Positions 1-8,005 of a DNA stretch of 64,000 nucleotides are shown here, one piece after another. The stretch is from Cyanomargarita calcarea GSE-NOS-MK-12-04C. GTDB taxonomy: Bacteria; Cyanobacteriota; Cyanobacteriia; Cyanobacteriales; Nostocaceae. The notes beneath the pieces are model-generated. The model had not been told where the DNA came from, ran no database searches, and saw only the letters and a list, made by a program, of their open reading frames with translations. The stretch covers positions 62,001 through 126,000 of the forward strand of contig JAHHGZ010000005.1 of the NCBI GenBank assembly GCA_019359595.1. The letters are read 5' to 3'. How positions within the stretch are numbered: position 1 is the stretch's first letter; the number at the start of each line of letters is the position of its first letter. Made by a program: the position numbers and the translations under genes.

Positions 1-1002
1 ATTTACTTGCTGAAAATGAAGGAACTCATACCAATTTTCTAGCACTTCTTCAACTTCATACTCATCCTCATCAATAATTTCCGCAATTGCACTCTTCGTA
101 ACTTGACCCTTCCCTTGCTGTGTCAGAGTTTGAACCACTGCCAATTTGAGAGCAGACAAACCATTCCGCTGCATTTTCTGCCAATGTTGTTGATAATATG
201 CTTCTAAACTTGGTGGTAGCCGATCGCTCTCCAATGGTTCTGTGTTGAAACCTTCATTTATAGCGCTGATTATCTGGCTGACATACATGAAATTTGACCC
301 CTCCCCCAACCCACAAGGTGTAAGGGAGGTTAAATTTCTTTCAATGTATACCCCTACATCCCACCGATTTTGTTCTGGATATTCAGCTAAATCAAGCCTC
401 TGGGATGGTGTTTCAATTAATAAACCAGACTTTTCTCTGAGAAAGGGACGACGAGTGAGGAGAAAATAAACTCCTTCTGGGAGATACCGAGGGAGATAAA
501 ATAGATTTGTGCCTGGGGGTTGACTTTTGCTGTCAATACTATCTAATCCATCAATGGCAATTATCAAGCGTTGATTTGGTTGTAGCTTATCGCTAATTTT
601 TTGCAGTAAAAGCGAGAGAAACCAACCCCCCTCTGTAGCATTATCAGGAAAATCTTTATCTTTCTCCCTCCCTGCTTGCGGGGAGAGTTGGGGTGGGGTT
701 CTAGGATTGTGCAACCATTCGACTAATTGCGTACAAACACATTTCAGAAATTCCTCAACCCGATTTTTGCCCTCAAGTTGAGCATTGTAATAGACAACTT
801 GAGGATTTTCCCTCACATACTTGGCGAGGATAGCACTTTTACCGCTACCAGGTTCCCCAACTATGGTAAAGTAACCCCGATTTTGGCGGTGGAGGAATTC
901 GTTTACGGCTGTGAAGACAAATGAGCGACCAACAAAATTATCGTTCTTTTCGGAAATTACTTGCTGAAATTCACTCATGAGAGCAGGCTGTGAAGTGTTC
1001 AT
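1..1002 (-). CDS. NACHT-type P-loop ATPase, 3' end cut by window edge
   Basis: The frame is open from an ATG at 1002 to the left edge, giving 334 visible residues without a stop. A Walker A motif (GEPGSGKS, about residues 49-56) and a Walker B motif (LIIAIDGLD, near residue 150) are followed by an LTRRP motif, as in STAND/NACHT NTPases. The protein is paralogous to the ATPase at 5334-6914 but lacks that protein's N-terminal domain of about 165 residues; the ATPase core begins within the first 25 residues. Two stretches (about residues 98-114 and 223-235) are encoded by DNA that looks like the intergenic GC-rich palindromes seen elsewhere in the window. It follows the WD40 gene in the same direction. 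The continuation beyond the edge cannot be seen, so a downstream WD40 or helical part is possible but unproven. Confidence 0.85.
   Translation of the reverse strand, partial: MNTSQPALMSEFQQVISEKNDNFVGRSFVFTAVNEFLHRQNRGYFTIVGEPGSGKSAILAKYVRENPQVVYYNAQLEGKNRVEEFLKCVCTQLVEWLHNPRTPPQLSPQAGREKDKDFPDNATEGGWFLSLLLQKISDKLQPNQRLIIAIDGLDSIDSKSQPPGTNLFYLPRYLPEGVYFLLTRRPFLREKSGLLIETPSQRLDLAEYPEQNRWDVGVYIERNLTSLTPCGLGEGSNFMYVSQIISAINEGFNTEPLESDRLPPSLEAYYQQHWQKMQRNGLSALKLAVVQTLTQQGKGQVTKSAIAEIIDEDEYEVEEVLENWYEFLHFQQVN
298..334. repeat. GC-rich palindromic repeat inside the ATPase reading frame
   Basis: A C-rich arm (ccctcccccaaccc) is followed after a short loop by a complementary G-rich arm (taagggagg). 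It matches the style of the intergenic palindromes at 17831-17921, 29360-29452 and 43828-43864, but here it is read in frame as about 12 residues of the ATPase. Confidence 0.65.
661..712. repeat. Second GC-rich palindromic repeat inside the ATPase frame
   Basis: The sequence contains ctccctccctgcttgcggggagag followed by ttggggtggggt, split here as a C-rich arm, a loop and a G-rich arm. It encodes a Pro/Arg/Lys-rich stretch that has no counterpart in the paralogue at 5334-6914. Confidence 0.65.
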
Positions 1003-1014
1003 TGTTACATCACC

Positions 1015-1145
1015 CAACAAGGCAAAAGTAAAAAGTTAAAAGGCAAAAGAAAGAAAATCAAGGCAAAAGTTAAAAGTTAAAAGGCAAAAGAAAGAATAAT
1101 AAAATCAAGTCAAAATAATTCTTTTTACTTTTTACTTGGTTCTTT
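1015..1145. repeat. A-rich short tandem repeats between WD40 and ATPase genes
   Basis: Imperfect tandem copies of aaaagttaaaaggcaaaag-like units on one side and ttttactttttac units on the other fill the gap. The last codons and stop of the WD40 gene (ending L-K-S-K-K) lie inside this tract, so its C-terminus has been shaped by the repeat. Similar ttttactttttac tracts occur at 5304-5328 and 48710-48810. Confidence 0.7.
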
Positions 1146-3368
1146 TTACTTTTTACTTTTCAACATTTCTTCTAATCGCAGGAAATGCACCACACCGAAT
1201 TCGTCACCCACTACTATTTCCATTTTATCTGCTGCAACGGCGCAACATTGTAACATTCCATCCCCTGTGAAAGTGGCAATTACCTTTCCTCGGGAAAAAT
1301 CCCACACCTTCAGAGTCTTGTCACTTGAACCAGAAATCATTAGTTTGGTATGTGAGGCAATCGCTACTGCATTTACGGAGTCGGTATGTCCGGTGAGGGT
1401 TAATATTAGTTTTCCCATTTGCAGATCCCAAACTTTCAGGGTGTTATCAACAGAAGCGGAAATTACCAGCTTGTTATCGGGAGTTAGTGCGATCGCTGTT
1501 ATCCAGTCTTCATGACCTACGAGAGTGAAAATTTCAGCTTTGGTTTTGAGATCCCAAATTTTCAGGGTGTTGTCCCTGGAACCGGATATTACCAATTGCC
1601 GATCGCTTGTGATTGCAACTGCTGTTACCCAGTCCTGATGTCCTGCAAGGGTAAAAATTTCGGTTTTGGTTTTGAGATCCCAAATTTTCAGGGTGTTGTC
1701 TGCTGAACCCGAGATTACCAGCCTACCATCGCTAGCGATCGCCACAGATGTCACCACATTGGTATGACCTTTAAATACAAAAAGTTCTTTTTCTGCTTTC
1801 AGGCTCCAAACTTTGATAGTCTTATTTTCGGAAGCGTAAATTGCCAGCTTGCCATTTGGGGTGACAGCAACAGCATTTATCCGGTGGAAGCTATTATCCC
1901 TCAAAGTTGAAATATGTTCGACCGTTTGCAGGTTCCAGAGTTTGAGGGTTTTGTCATCAGAAGCGGAAATTGCTAACTTTCCATCTTTTGTCAGCACCAC
2001 AGCATTGACATAGGAATTGTGACCGATGGGGGAAAAAAGTGATGACTCTCTGGTTGCTAAGTTCCAGAGTTTGAGGGTTTTGTCATCAGAGCCGGAGATT
2101 GCCATTTTACCATCTGGGGTGACCGCGACTGCATTCACGTAGGAACTATGACCTTGGAGGGTAAAAAAAGACTCGCCATTTTCCAGATTTAAAACTTTGA
2201 GAGTTTTGTCTCCAGAATTAGAAATGACTTGTTTGCCGTCCGGAGTCACAGCTAAAGTACTAAATGAAGAATTATGACCCGTAAAAGTAAACAGCGATAA
2301 ACCTGTTTCCAAATTCCAGAGTTTGAGAGTGCGATCACTGGAACTAGAAACGAGATATTTGCCATCGTTGGTGACAGCAACAGCACTTACTGAGGATTCA
2401 TGACCAGTGAGGGTAAAAAATTCTTCTCCAGTTTCTAAATCCCAAACTTTGATAGTTTTGTCCTTGGAACCGGAAATTGCCCGATTATTATCTGGGAACA
2501 TAGCCACGGTATTTACCCAGTCCCGATGACCTGTGAGAGTATAAATTTCCTCTCCAGTTGCTAAATCCCAAACCTTGAGCGTATTGTCCCAAGAACCGGA
2601 AATCACCTGTTTGCCATTGGGGGTGACAGCTACAGTTTCAATAGCGTCAAGGTGACCAGTTAAAGTTAAAATTTCCTCTCCGGTGGCTAAATTCCAGATT
2701 TTCAGAGTTTTGTCATAGGAACTAGAAATGACACGGTTGCTATCAGGAGTTACAGCCACAGCACTGACGGAGGATTGGTGGCCAGTGAGGGTGAATTTTT
2801 CCTCACCAGTTGCGAGACTCCAGACCTTGAGAGTTGTGTCATCAGAAGCAGAAATTACCAATAGGCTAGAGGGAGTTACAGCAACAGCATTAATTGCAGA
2901 TTCATGACCTGTGAGAGTGCGTAATAACCAGCCACCAGGGGGAGTTAAGCTAGGGGTTAAGGGACGCAACCATGTAGTTTGACTTCCGAGTGCAGATTCG
3001 AGTAAGGCATGAATTTCTGGTAATTCAAAGGAACACAATCGTCCCCATAATTGACCGGCTAATTGGGTGACATCTTCAGCTAAGATGTGCGCTGATAGTA
3101 AGAGAGTGCCTTGAATTAACTTTAGTGATTTGGTTTTTTCGGGGTTGTATTCTGAGTTAGTTAATAATTCTGGGTCATTAATTAAATCGCAATCGTTAAT
3201 TAGCGCTTGTGTGCCGAATGCGGGATGGCTAATTTTGGCTTGGATAAAGTCGAAATTAGTTAGAAGTTTGTAATATTTTTCGAGGTTGCCTGATTTAACT
3301 AGATTGTAAGGATAACTGCCAAGATAGGCTTTTTGAGAGTAAGATTTTTGTGGTGATGAGGTGTTCAT
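1146..3368 (-). CDS. WD40-repeat protein with N-terminal APAF1_C-like helical domain
   Basis: The 740-residue product has an N-terminal helical region (about residues 1-140) that resembles the linker between NACHT and WD40 parts in large cyanobacterial STAND proteins, ending in a P-L-T-P-S-L-T-P-P-G-G stretch. It is followed by 14 WD40 units of about 42 residues (pattern LTGH...VAVTPDG...ISGS.D.TLKVW), the last one degenerate; 14 blades would fit two seven-bladed propellers. No ATPase or catalytic motif is visible, so a scaffold or sensor role is inferred. The start is only 2 bp after the stop of the 234-residue WD40 gene, suggesting co-transcription, and a NACHT ATPase gene follows downstream. 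Neighbouring units share near-identical DNA with a 126-129 bp period, a sign of recent unit duplication. Confidence 0.9.
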   Translation of the reverse strand: MNTSSPQKSYSQKAYLGSYPYNLVKSGNLEKYYKLLTNFDFIQAKISHPAFGTQALINDCDLINDPELLTNSEYNPEKTKSLKLIQGTLLLSAHILAEDVTQLAGQLWGRLCSFELPEIHALLESALGSQTTWLRPLTPSLTPPGGWLLRTLTGHESAINAVAVTPSSLLVISASDDTTLKVWSLATGEEKFTLTGHQSSVSAVAVTPDSNRVISSSYDKTLKIWNLATGEEILTLTGHLDAIETVAVTPNGKQVISGSWDNTLKVWDLATGEEIYTLTGHRDWVNTVAMFPDNNRAISGSKDKTIKVWDLETGEEFFTLTGHESSVSAVAVTNDGKYLVSSSSDRTLKLWNLETGLSLFTFTGHNSSFSTLAVTPDGKQVISNSGDKTLKVLNLENGESFFTLQGHSSYVNAVAVTPDGKMAISGSDDKTLKLWNLATRESSLFSPIGHNSYVNAVVLTKDGKLAISASDDKTLKLWNLQTVEHISTLRDNSFHRINAVAVTPNGKLAIYASENKTIKVWSLKAEKELFVFKGHTNVVTSVAIASDGRLVISGSADNTLKIWDLKTKTEIFTLAGHQDWVTAVAITSDRQLVISGSRDNTLKIWDLKTKAEIFTLVGHEDWITAIALTPDNKLVISASVDNTLKVWDLQMGKLILTLTGHTDSVNAVAIASHTKLMISGSSDKTLKVWDFSRGKVIATFTGDGMLQCCAVAADKMEIVVGDEFGVVHFLRLEEMLKSKK

Positions 3369-3370
3369 TA

Positions 3371-4075
3371 TTACCCATCGATGCCTTCTAAGCGGAGGAA
3401 ATGCAACCGTCCGGATTTTTCGCCTGCTACAATTGTTACACCATCTGGGGCGATCGCACAGCAGTAGATGGGACTGTCCCCGGTAAAAGTTGTAACGACC
3501 TCTCTAGTTTCCAGATTCCAGACTTTCAGGGTATTGTCAACTGAACCGGAAATCACCTGTTTGCCATTGGGGGTGACACCTACTGCATTTACCAAGTCAT
3601 TATGACCGTTAAGGGTACGTAGCAAACGTCCTCCTGGTGGGGTTAAGTTAGGGGTCAGGGGACGCAACCAAGGCTCAGTTTGTCCCTGTCTTACCTGTGC
3701 TAATAGTGCTTGTATTTCTGATATTTTCTTTCCTAGCAAACGTCCCTGTAATTGACTTGCTAATTGCTTGCTATCTTTACAAATAATATGTGCGGAAAGT
3801 TTCAAAGTTCCTTGAATTAATTTCAGCGCTTTAACCTTCTGGATGTCGTACTCTTGGTTCTTTTCTATATCATCAATCAAATCGTAATCGTTTGTTAGGG
3901 CTTGTATGCCCAATTCGGGATGATTAATCTTTGCTTCTATAAATTTAAATTCAGTCAGTGTTTTGCAATATTTTTCTAAATTACCAGACTGAATGAGGTT
4001 ATAAGGATAACTGCCCAGATAGGCTTTTTGAGAGAAGGATTTTTGAGCTTTTATTTTGTTGGGAATAGTGACCAT
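3371..4075 (-). CDS. Short two-blade WD40 paralogue with the same helical domain
   Basis: The 234-residue product repeats the layout of the neighbouring 740-residue protein: the same N-terminal helical region (SQKAYLGSYPYNL, then a QALTNDYDLI-like segment) and the same P-L-T-P-N-L-T-P-P-G-G junction. It then has only one regular WD40 unit and the degenerate terminal unit ending in HFLRLEG. It therefore keeps the first and last blade types and lacks the roughly twelve between. Two blades cannot close a propeller alone. It may be a contraction product of repeat recombination, or it may pair with the larger WD40 protein. It lies directly upstream of that gene with 2 bp between them. Confidence 0.85.
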   Translation of the reverse strand: MVTIPNKIKAQKSFSQKAYLGSYPYNLIQSGNLEKYCKTLTEFKFIEAKINHPELGIQALTNDYDLIDDIEKNQEYDIQKVKALKLIQGTLKLSAHIICKDSKQLASQLQGRLLGKKISEIQALLAQVRQGQTEPWLRPLTPNLTPPGGRLLRTLNGHNDLVNAVGVTPNGKQVISGSVDNTLKVWNLETREVVTTFTGDSPIYCCAIAPDGVTIVAGEKSGRLHFLRLEGIDG

Positions 4076-4084
4076 TTCATGCCA

Positions 4085-4330
4085 TATTTTTGTTAATATT
4101 CACAGATGCAAAGCCGCTAAAGAAACCGCCAAACCGCCAAGGGTTAAAACTCCCCTCTTATAGCTAAAGTCCTCTTCAGAGGACTAATTACAGATTTCAG
4201 CAATAATCTTAATCAAGCAAATCCTTTATTTTTAGTCCATTGAAATGGACTTAAGCTATTAGACAGGGACTTATAGTCCCTGGCGAGTAACAGCGTGCTA
4301 GATAGCGATCGCATACAAGGGTAAAACATA
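4085..4330. repeat. Intergenic region with three short perfect palindromes
   Basis: This gap before the antiparallel nuclease gene holds hairpin-forming palindromes at 4168-4185 (agtcctct/agaggact), 4234-4251 (agtccat/atggact) and 4262-4285 (centred on agggacttatagtccct). The third has an identical 24-nt copy at 26568-26591. Confidence 0.7.
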
Positions 4331-4368
4331 ATAAAGTTTAATATATATAGATTGTGGGCGAAAGCAAC

Positions 4369-5004
4369 ATGGCACAGACAACAGCCATCACGGACGCAAT
4401 TAACAGTCTGGTAGACGCAGAAAACCGCTTTGGGTTCATTCGCATTGAGGACGAGGGGTTTTTCCCAGAGTGGTATGAAGGACTGCCAGCACTTACCGAA
4501 ACGGATAAAGCGAACCTCGATGTCCTACGTCGCAGGTATCTTTACCATCGGGGTTTTGGGAATTTACTAGAAGGGACAGTGATGCTATTGCTTGTTTCCC
4601 CCTTACTTACGCTTGCCGGGTTTTACGACCCACCTTTCCGCATCAAAGCCGAAGAATCCGTGGATGTTGTGGTGGATGACAGTGAGGAAATTTTGCGTGG
4701 ACGGATTGATGTTCTCGTTCTCCAAGAACGCTTTTGGGTGATGGTACTGGAATCTAAAAAAACCACCCTGTCGGTGTGGTCAGCAGTACCCCAAGCCCTT
4801 GCGTATCTGATGGCCAACCCAAACCCCAATCTACCTGTATTTGGTATGGTAACCAATGGGGATGATATTTTGTTTATTAAGGTGGTACAAGCGGGTAAGC
4901 CGCAGTACGATTTGTCACGGGTCTTCGCACCGTTTACGAGTGTCAGGGAACTGTACAGCGTTTTAAAAATTCTCAAACGGTTTGGTCAATCAATTTTGGA
5001 TTGA
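4369..5004 (+). CDS. PD-(D/E)XK nuclease-like protein (HsdR N-terminal type)
   Basis: The 211-residue protein looks like the stand-alone cyanobacterial proteins often labelled restriction endonuclease subunit R. A candidate PD-(D/E)XK core is visible: D114 in GRIDVLVL and E128-S-K130 in VMVLESKK, spaced as in this superfamily. No helicase, methylase or DNA-specificity part is present. The start is taken at the ATG at 4369; an in-frame GTG at 4354 would add five residues. It is the only plus-strand gene in this minus-strand STAND cluster. Nuclease activity is inferred from the motif, and any link to the neighbouring NACHT/WD40 genes is unproven. Confidence 0.75.
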   Translation: MAQTTAITDAINSLVDAENRFGFIRIEDEGFFPEWYEGLPALTETDKANLDVLRRRYLYHRGFGNLLEGTVMLLLVSPLLTLAGFYDPPFRIKAEESVDVVVDDSEEILRGRIDVLVLQERFWVMVLESKKTTLSVWSAVPQALAYLMANPNPNLPVFGMVTNGDDILFIKVVQAGKPQYDLSRVFAPFTSVRELYSVLKILKRFGQSILD

Positions 5005-5121
5005 ACCTTTGAGAACGATTCGCTTAGAAATCTCCTTTATTTATCGGGATTAACTGCGAGCATCTCAGTTTTGTAAAAATACCTGGTTTTGTAGTGTGAG
5101 CATCTTGCTCACGTACCATAA

Positions 5122-5249
5122 TAGGACTTACGCAAAAATTGCCAGAAACCTTAATTTATTAAACCGCCATAGGCGCTTCGCCTTCCCGGAGGGTAGACGC
5201 CAAGTACGCAAAGAAAGAAGAGTTTAAGAGAGTTTTTGCGTAAGTCCTA
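5122..5249. mobile_element. MITE-like element with 17-bp inverted repeats and 5-bp target duplication
   Basis: The element of 128 bp begins TAGGACTTACGCAAAAA (5122-5138) and ends with its exact reverse complement (5233-5249). It is flanked on both sides by CATAA (5117-5121 and 5250-5254), as expected for a target-site duplication. There is no room for a transposase, so it must have been mobilised in trans. Related but degraded copies lie at 7765-7902 and 10527-10677. Confidence 0.8.
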
Positions 5250-5333
5250 CATAACGAGCGAGACGCTCGTACTACTTTTGCTCTTGTGAGATTCTCCAGA
5301 TTAACTTTTTACTTTTTACTTTTTAAAGATTTT

Positions 5334-6914
5334 TCAACCATCAACCATTTCCCTTTCCCAATAGTCAACAATACTCTGATTCACATCTTTAAAAATCTTC
5401 CGCTTCGCATCCAAAACCCGCTTACCTTTCAAGAAATCCAAGAAACTAGCATGATAGAAACTATAACAACTTTCTTCATCTATTGTTTGCTGCTTCAAAT
5501 ACTCAACCCACTCATCTAAAATTGATTGCACATCATATCCATCCTGTTTGGCAATATCAGCTATCATCTCACAAGTAATCGGCGTACCAATTTCCACTAA
5601 AATAAATAAGACAAACACTTTCACTTCCTGGGGCTTTTCATCCATCCCCATTCGCACCCAATGCTGTTGATAATAGTCTTTTAAACCATTGGGTAATTGC
5701 TGTAAACTTAATCCACTATCATTATAAAAACCGCGAGCAATCTCTGGCAAAACATAACGCAAGTACATAAAGTTATTTTCACTCTTTACTGCTACCTGCT
5801 CAATAAAGACTTCCGGTGTAATACTACGCTCTTGAATCCACTTTCTCAGGTCATATTTATATTCTTGGTCTTCATTCAGAAATAACTGAATATATTCTTT
5901 CACATCATCACGGCTCAAATCGACATACTGACTTGCCCTTAAATCTAACTCCTCCATTGGCACCCCTGGGGATACAGATAAACGCTTTGTTTCTAAAGTA
6001 TAAGGTCGTCTTGTCAGTAAGAAATAAACATTTTCTGGAAGCGTGGTTGGTAAATATAAAAGATTCTCTCCAGCTTCTTGTTCTACTTCATCAAGGGCAT
6101 CAACTACAATCACCAAACGTTTATTTTGTAGAAGCTTTTTACTAACTTTTTCCAACAAAGTAGACAAATCAGATTTATCTGCATTCTGCAACTGATAGCG
6201 CTTAATTAATTGTTTACGAATACTTTCTAAAAACTGTTCCGGTCGATTGCGACCCTCAGCCCGAATATTAAAATAGCAAACAGATTTGTATTTATGAACG
6301 TACTTTGCCGCAATTGTACTTTTACCCATCCCCGCATCTCCCACTACTGTAAAATAACCGTTTGGTTTAGTTTTTAGGAATTGAATAAAAGTATCAAAAA
6401 CAAATTTCCGACCGCAAAAAGCCCGAATTTTTTCTTTAATTAATGGTTTAAATTCCTCTGGATACTCATCTAAATTCCAGTCTGGGTAAGGCTGGTATTC
6501 TTCTGATTGAGTAAGTTTCGCCACCTCAATAAAAGCTTCCCCGAAATCTTCTAATTCATTCCGGAGTTCAATTTCCAAAGTTCGGATTTCATCACCTAAA
6601 ATATTCCAATCCAGAAACTTTTTTACAGCTTCCAGAAATCCTAATGGGTTTTGTGAAGTATAAGCAGCCCAAAAAGCATTTCTAATCTCTTTTTCTCGTA
6701 AAAGGTTTTTAATAGCTTCAGGCTTAGACACCCCATACTTGACTAAAGAATAAACATAAACACCATCAACATCCTTTGGTGGCTGTATCGGATCTAGTTT
6801 TAATTCCTTTAAAATTTTGATTATATTTTCATTACGCTGGGCTTGATTGATAATTATAGGAGCCGCAGGACTGGCAAGACTCTTCAACGCATTAATTACG
6901 GGGTCAATATTCAT
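5334..6914 (-). CDS. NACHT-type STAND ATPase with N-terminal domain
   Basis: The 526-residue product has an N-terminal domain of about 165 residues of unknown fold, then a P-loop NTPase: Walker A GDAGMGKST (192-200), Walker B LVIVVDALDE (267-276) and an LLTRRP motif. It ends with the helical segment YYQQHW...SFYHASFLDFL that in large cyanobacterial STAND proteins leads into APAF1_C helices and WD40 repeats. Here the gene stops at that boundary, and the missing parts are found as separate genes at 3371-4075 and 1146-3368 in the same direction, beyond the antiparallel nuclease gene. Such proteins act as signal-dependent ATP switches; the signal and effector here are unknown. The start ATG is at 6914. 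Confidence 0.87.
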   Translation of the reverse strand: MNIDPVINALKSLASPAAPIIINQAQRNENIIKILKELKLDPIQPPKDVDGVYVYSLVKYGVSKPEAIKNLLREKEIRNAFWAAYTSQNPLGFLEAVKKFLDWNILGDEIRTLEIELRNELEDFGEAFIEVAKLTQSEEYQPYPDWNLDEYPEEFKPLIKEKIRAFCGRKFVFDTFIQFLKTKPNGYFTVVGDAGMGKSTIAAKYVHKYKSVCYFNIRAEGRNRPEQFLESIRKQLIKRYQLQNADKSDLSTLLEKVSKKLLQNKRLVIVVDALDEVEQEAGENLLYLPTTLPENVYFLLTRRPYTLETKRLSVSPGVPMEELDLRASQYVDLSRDDVKEYIQLFLNEDQEYKYDLRKWIQERSITPEVFIEQVAVKSENNFMYLRYVLPEIARGFYNDSGLSLQQLPNGLKDYYQQHWVRMGMDEKPQEVKVFVLFILVEIGTPITCEMIADIAKQDGYDVQSILDEWVEYLKQQTIDEESCYSFYHASFLDFLKGKRVLDAKRKIFKDVNQSIVDYWEREMVDG

Positions 6915-7012
6915 ACTTGCTATCCTATAAGCAATATTTTACATCTGTGACTTATGATAGCCATTGGTAAACACAGTTGCAGAAAAAACTGAATTCCGCA
7001 ATTTTGGTTGCT

Positions 7013-7045
7013 AGATCCCCGACTTGTTAAAGAAGTCGGGGATCT
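7013..7045 (-). terminator. Palindrome agatccccgactt, likely terminator
   Basis: A near-perfect inverted repeat (agatccccgactt against aagtcggggatct) starts 6 bp beyond the stop of the methyltransferase gene at 7051. It could terminate that transcript. There is no strong U tract, and the same repeat family recurs at 26664, 51345 and 62563. Confidence 0.55.
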
Positions 7046-7050
7046 AAACC

Positions 7051-7695
7051 TCACGACGGACTAGCAGTAGCGATACGTTCCGTAACTGAAAGTATCGCCA
7101 ATTCCCAAGCAAGACCGAAACGAACTTTTCTAGCACGATGGATTTCAAAGCCTGTATTGAGAAGTAAACTATGAAACTCTGCCTGGGTGTAGCACTGCTT
7201 GTAAGCGGGATCGATAAGCTTCAACACAATGTCATAAATTCGGCATAACAGATAATCTTTACACCAATCGAGAATAACTATTTCACCTCCAGGTTTCAGA
7301 ACCCGTTTCATTTCTGTTAATGCCGCAATCGGGTCATCAAAATAGTGAAGTGCGCTGGCAGAGACTATTACATCGAAGCTGCCATCGGCAAAGGGCAATG
7401 CTGAGGCCGAAGCTTTTTGAAAGGAAACGTTGGGGTAGGGGTGGCATTTTTGTTGGGCAATTTCCAACATCTTCTCTGAAATGTCTACTCCTACAATTTG
7501 TTGTGTAGGATGCTCGACCAGTAACAATCGTTCAAATTCTCCAGTCCCACAACCGATATCAAGGACTGCATCTGTTGGAGAAATTTTTGCCCAGTCTTTG
7601 AGGAATGACAGTGTGTTGGAGATGTAGTGGCTCCATCTGCGGTCATACAGCGCTGCCATTTGGTTGTACTGTTCGCGCACCTTTGCTTCCATCAT
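7051..7695 (-). CDS. Class I SAM-dependent methyltransferase
   Basis: The 214-residue protein has the Methyltransf_11 signature: motif I VLDIGCGTGEFE near residue 45, an acidic residue after the second strand (VGVDIS) and a post-motif LKPGG segment. The substrate is not evident from the sequence. It is encoded next to the arsenosugar-type genes but on the opposite strand, separated by about 310 bp of repeats, so a role in that pathway is only possible. Two adjacent methionines open the frame; the ATG at 7695 is used. Confidence 0.85.
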   Translation of the reverse strand: MMEAKVREQYNQMAALYDRRWSHYISNTLSFLKDWAKISPTDAVLDIGCGTGEFERLLLVEHPTQQIVGVDISEKMLEIAQQKCHPYPNVSFQKASASALPFADGSFDVIVSASALHYFDDPIAALTEMKRVLKPGGEIVILDWCKDYLLCRIYDIVLKLIDPAYKQCYTQAEFHSLLLNTGFEIHRARKVRFGLAWELAILSVTERIATASPS

Positions 7696-7764
7696 GATAA
7701 TATCCTAGCTGATAGGTTAAGGGTAAGTACAGTATTTCATTAATTCTAGAAACTTTGATTTGAT

Positions 7765-7902
7765 TAACCGCGTAGGCGAAGCCAGCCGTCTCGGCTTAGA
7801 CGCGAAGGACGCGAAGAAAGAAAATAGAGAGATATAGGTAGGACTTATGCAAAAACTCTCTTAAACTCTTATTTCTTTGCGTCCTTTGCGTCTTCGCGGT
7901 TA
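7765..7902. repeat. Intergenic inverted repeat related to the 5122 element
   Basis: A left arm (aaccgcgtaggcgaag through gacgcgaaggacgcgaag) faces a right arm (tttctttgcgtcctttgcg through cttcgcggtta). A single taggacttatgcaaaaa end, close to the terminal repeat of the element at 5122-5249, sits between them at 7834-7850. It fills most of the 310-bp gap before the next gene and looks like a degraded or composite copy. Confidence 0.6.
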
Positions 7903-8005
7903 CATAAATAAATATTCTTTAGATGAGAAACTACCGTAAAGCCTTCTTGCCATCAAAACTCAGTATGATATTAGTTAGAGATTATTCTGGCAAAATTAAT
8001 CACCC

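Noticed and set aside
1267-1706. Open frames antisense to the WD40 gene
   Set aside because: They are shadows of the repeated WD40 coding units; the minus frame has the clear repeat pattern.
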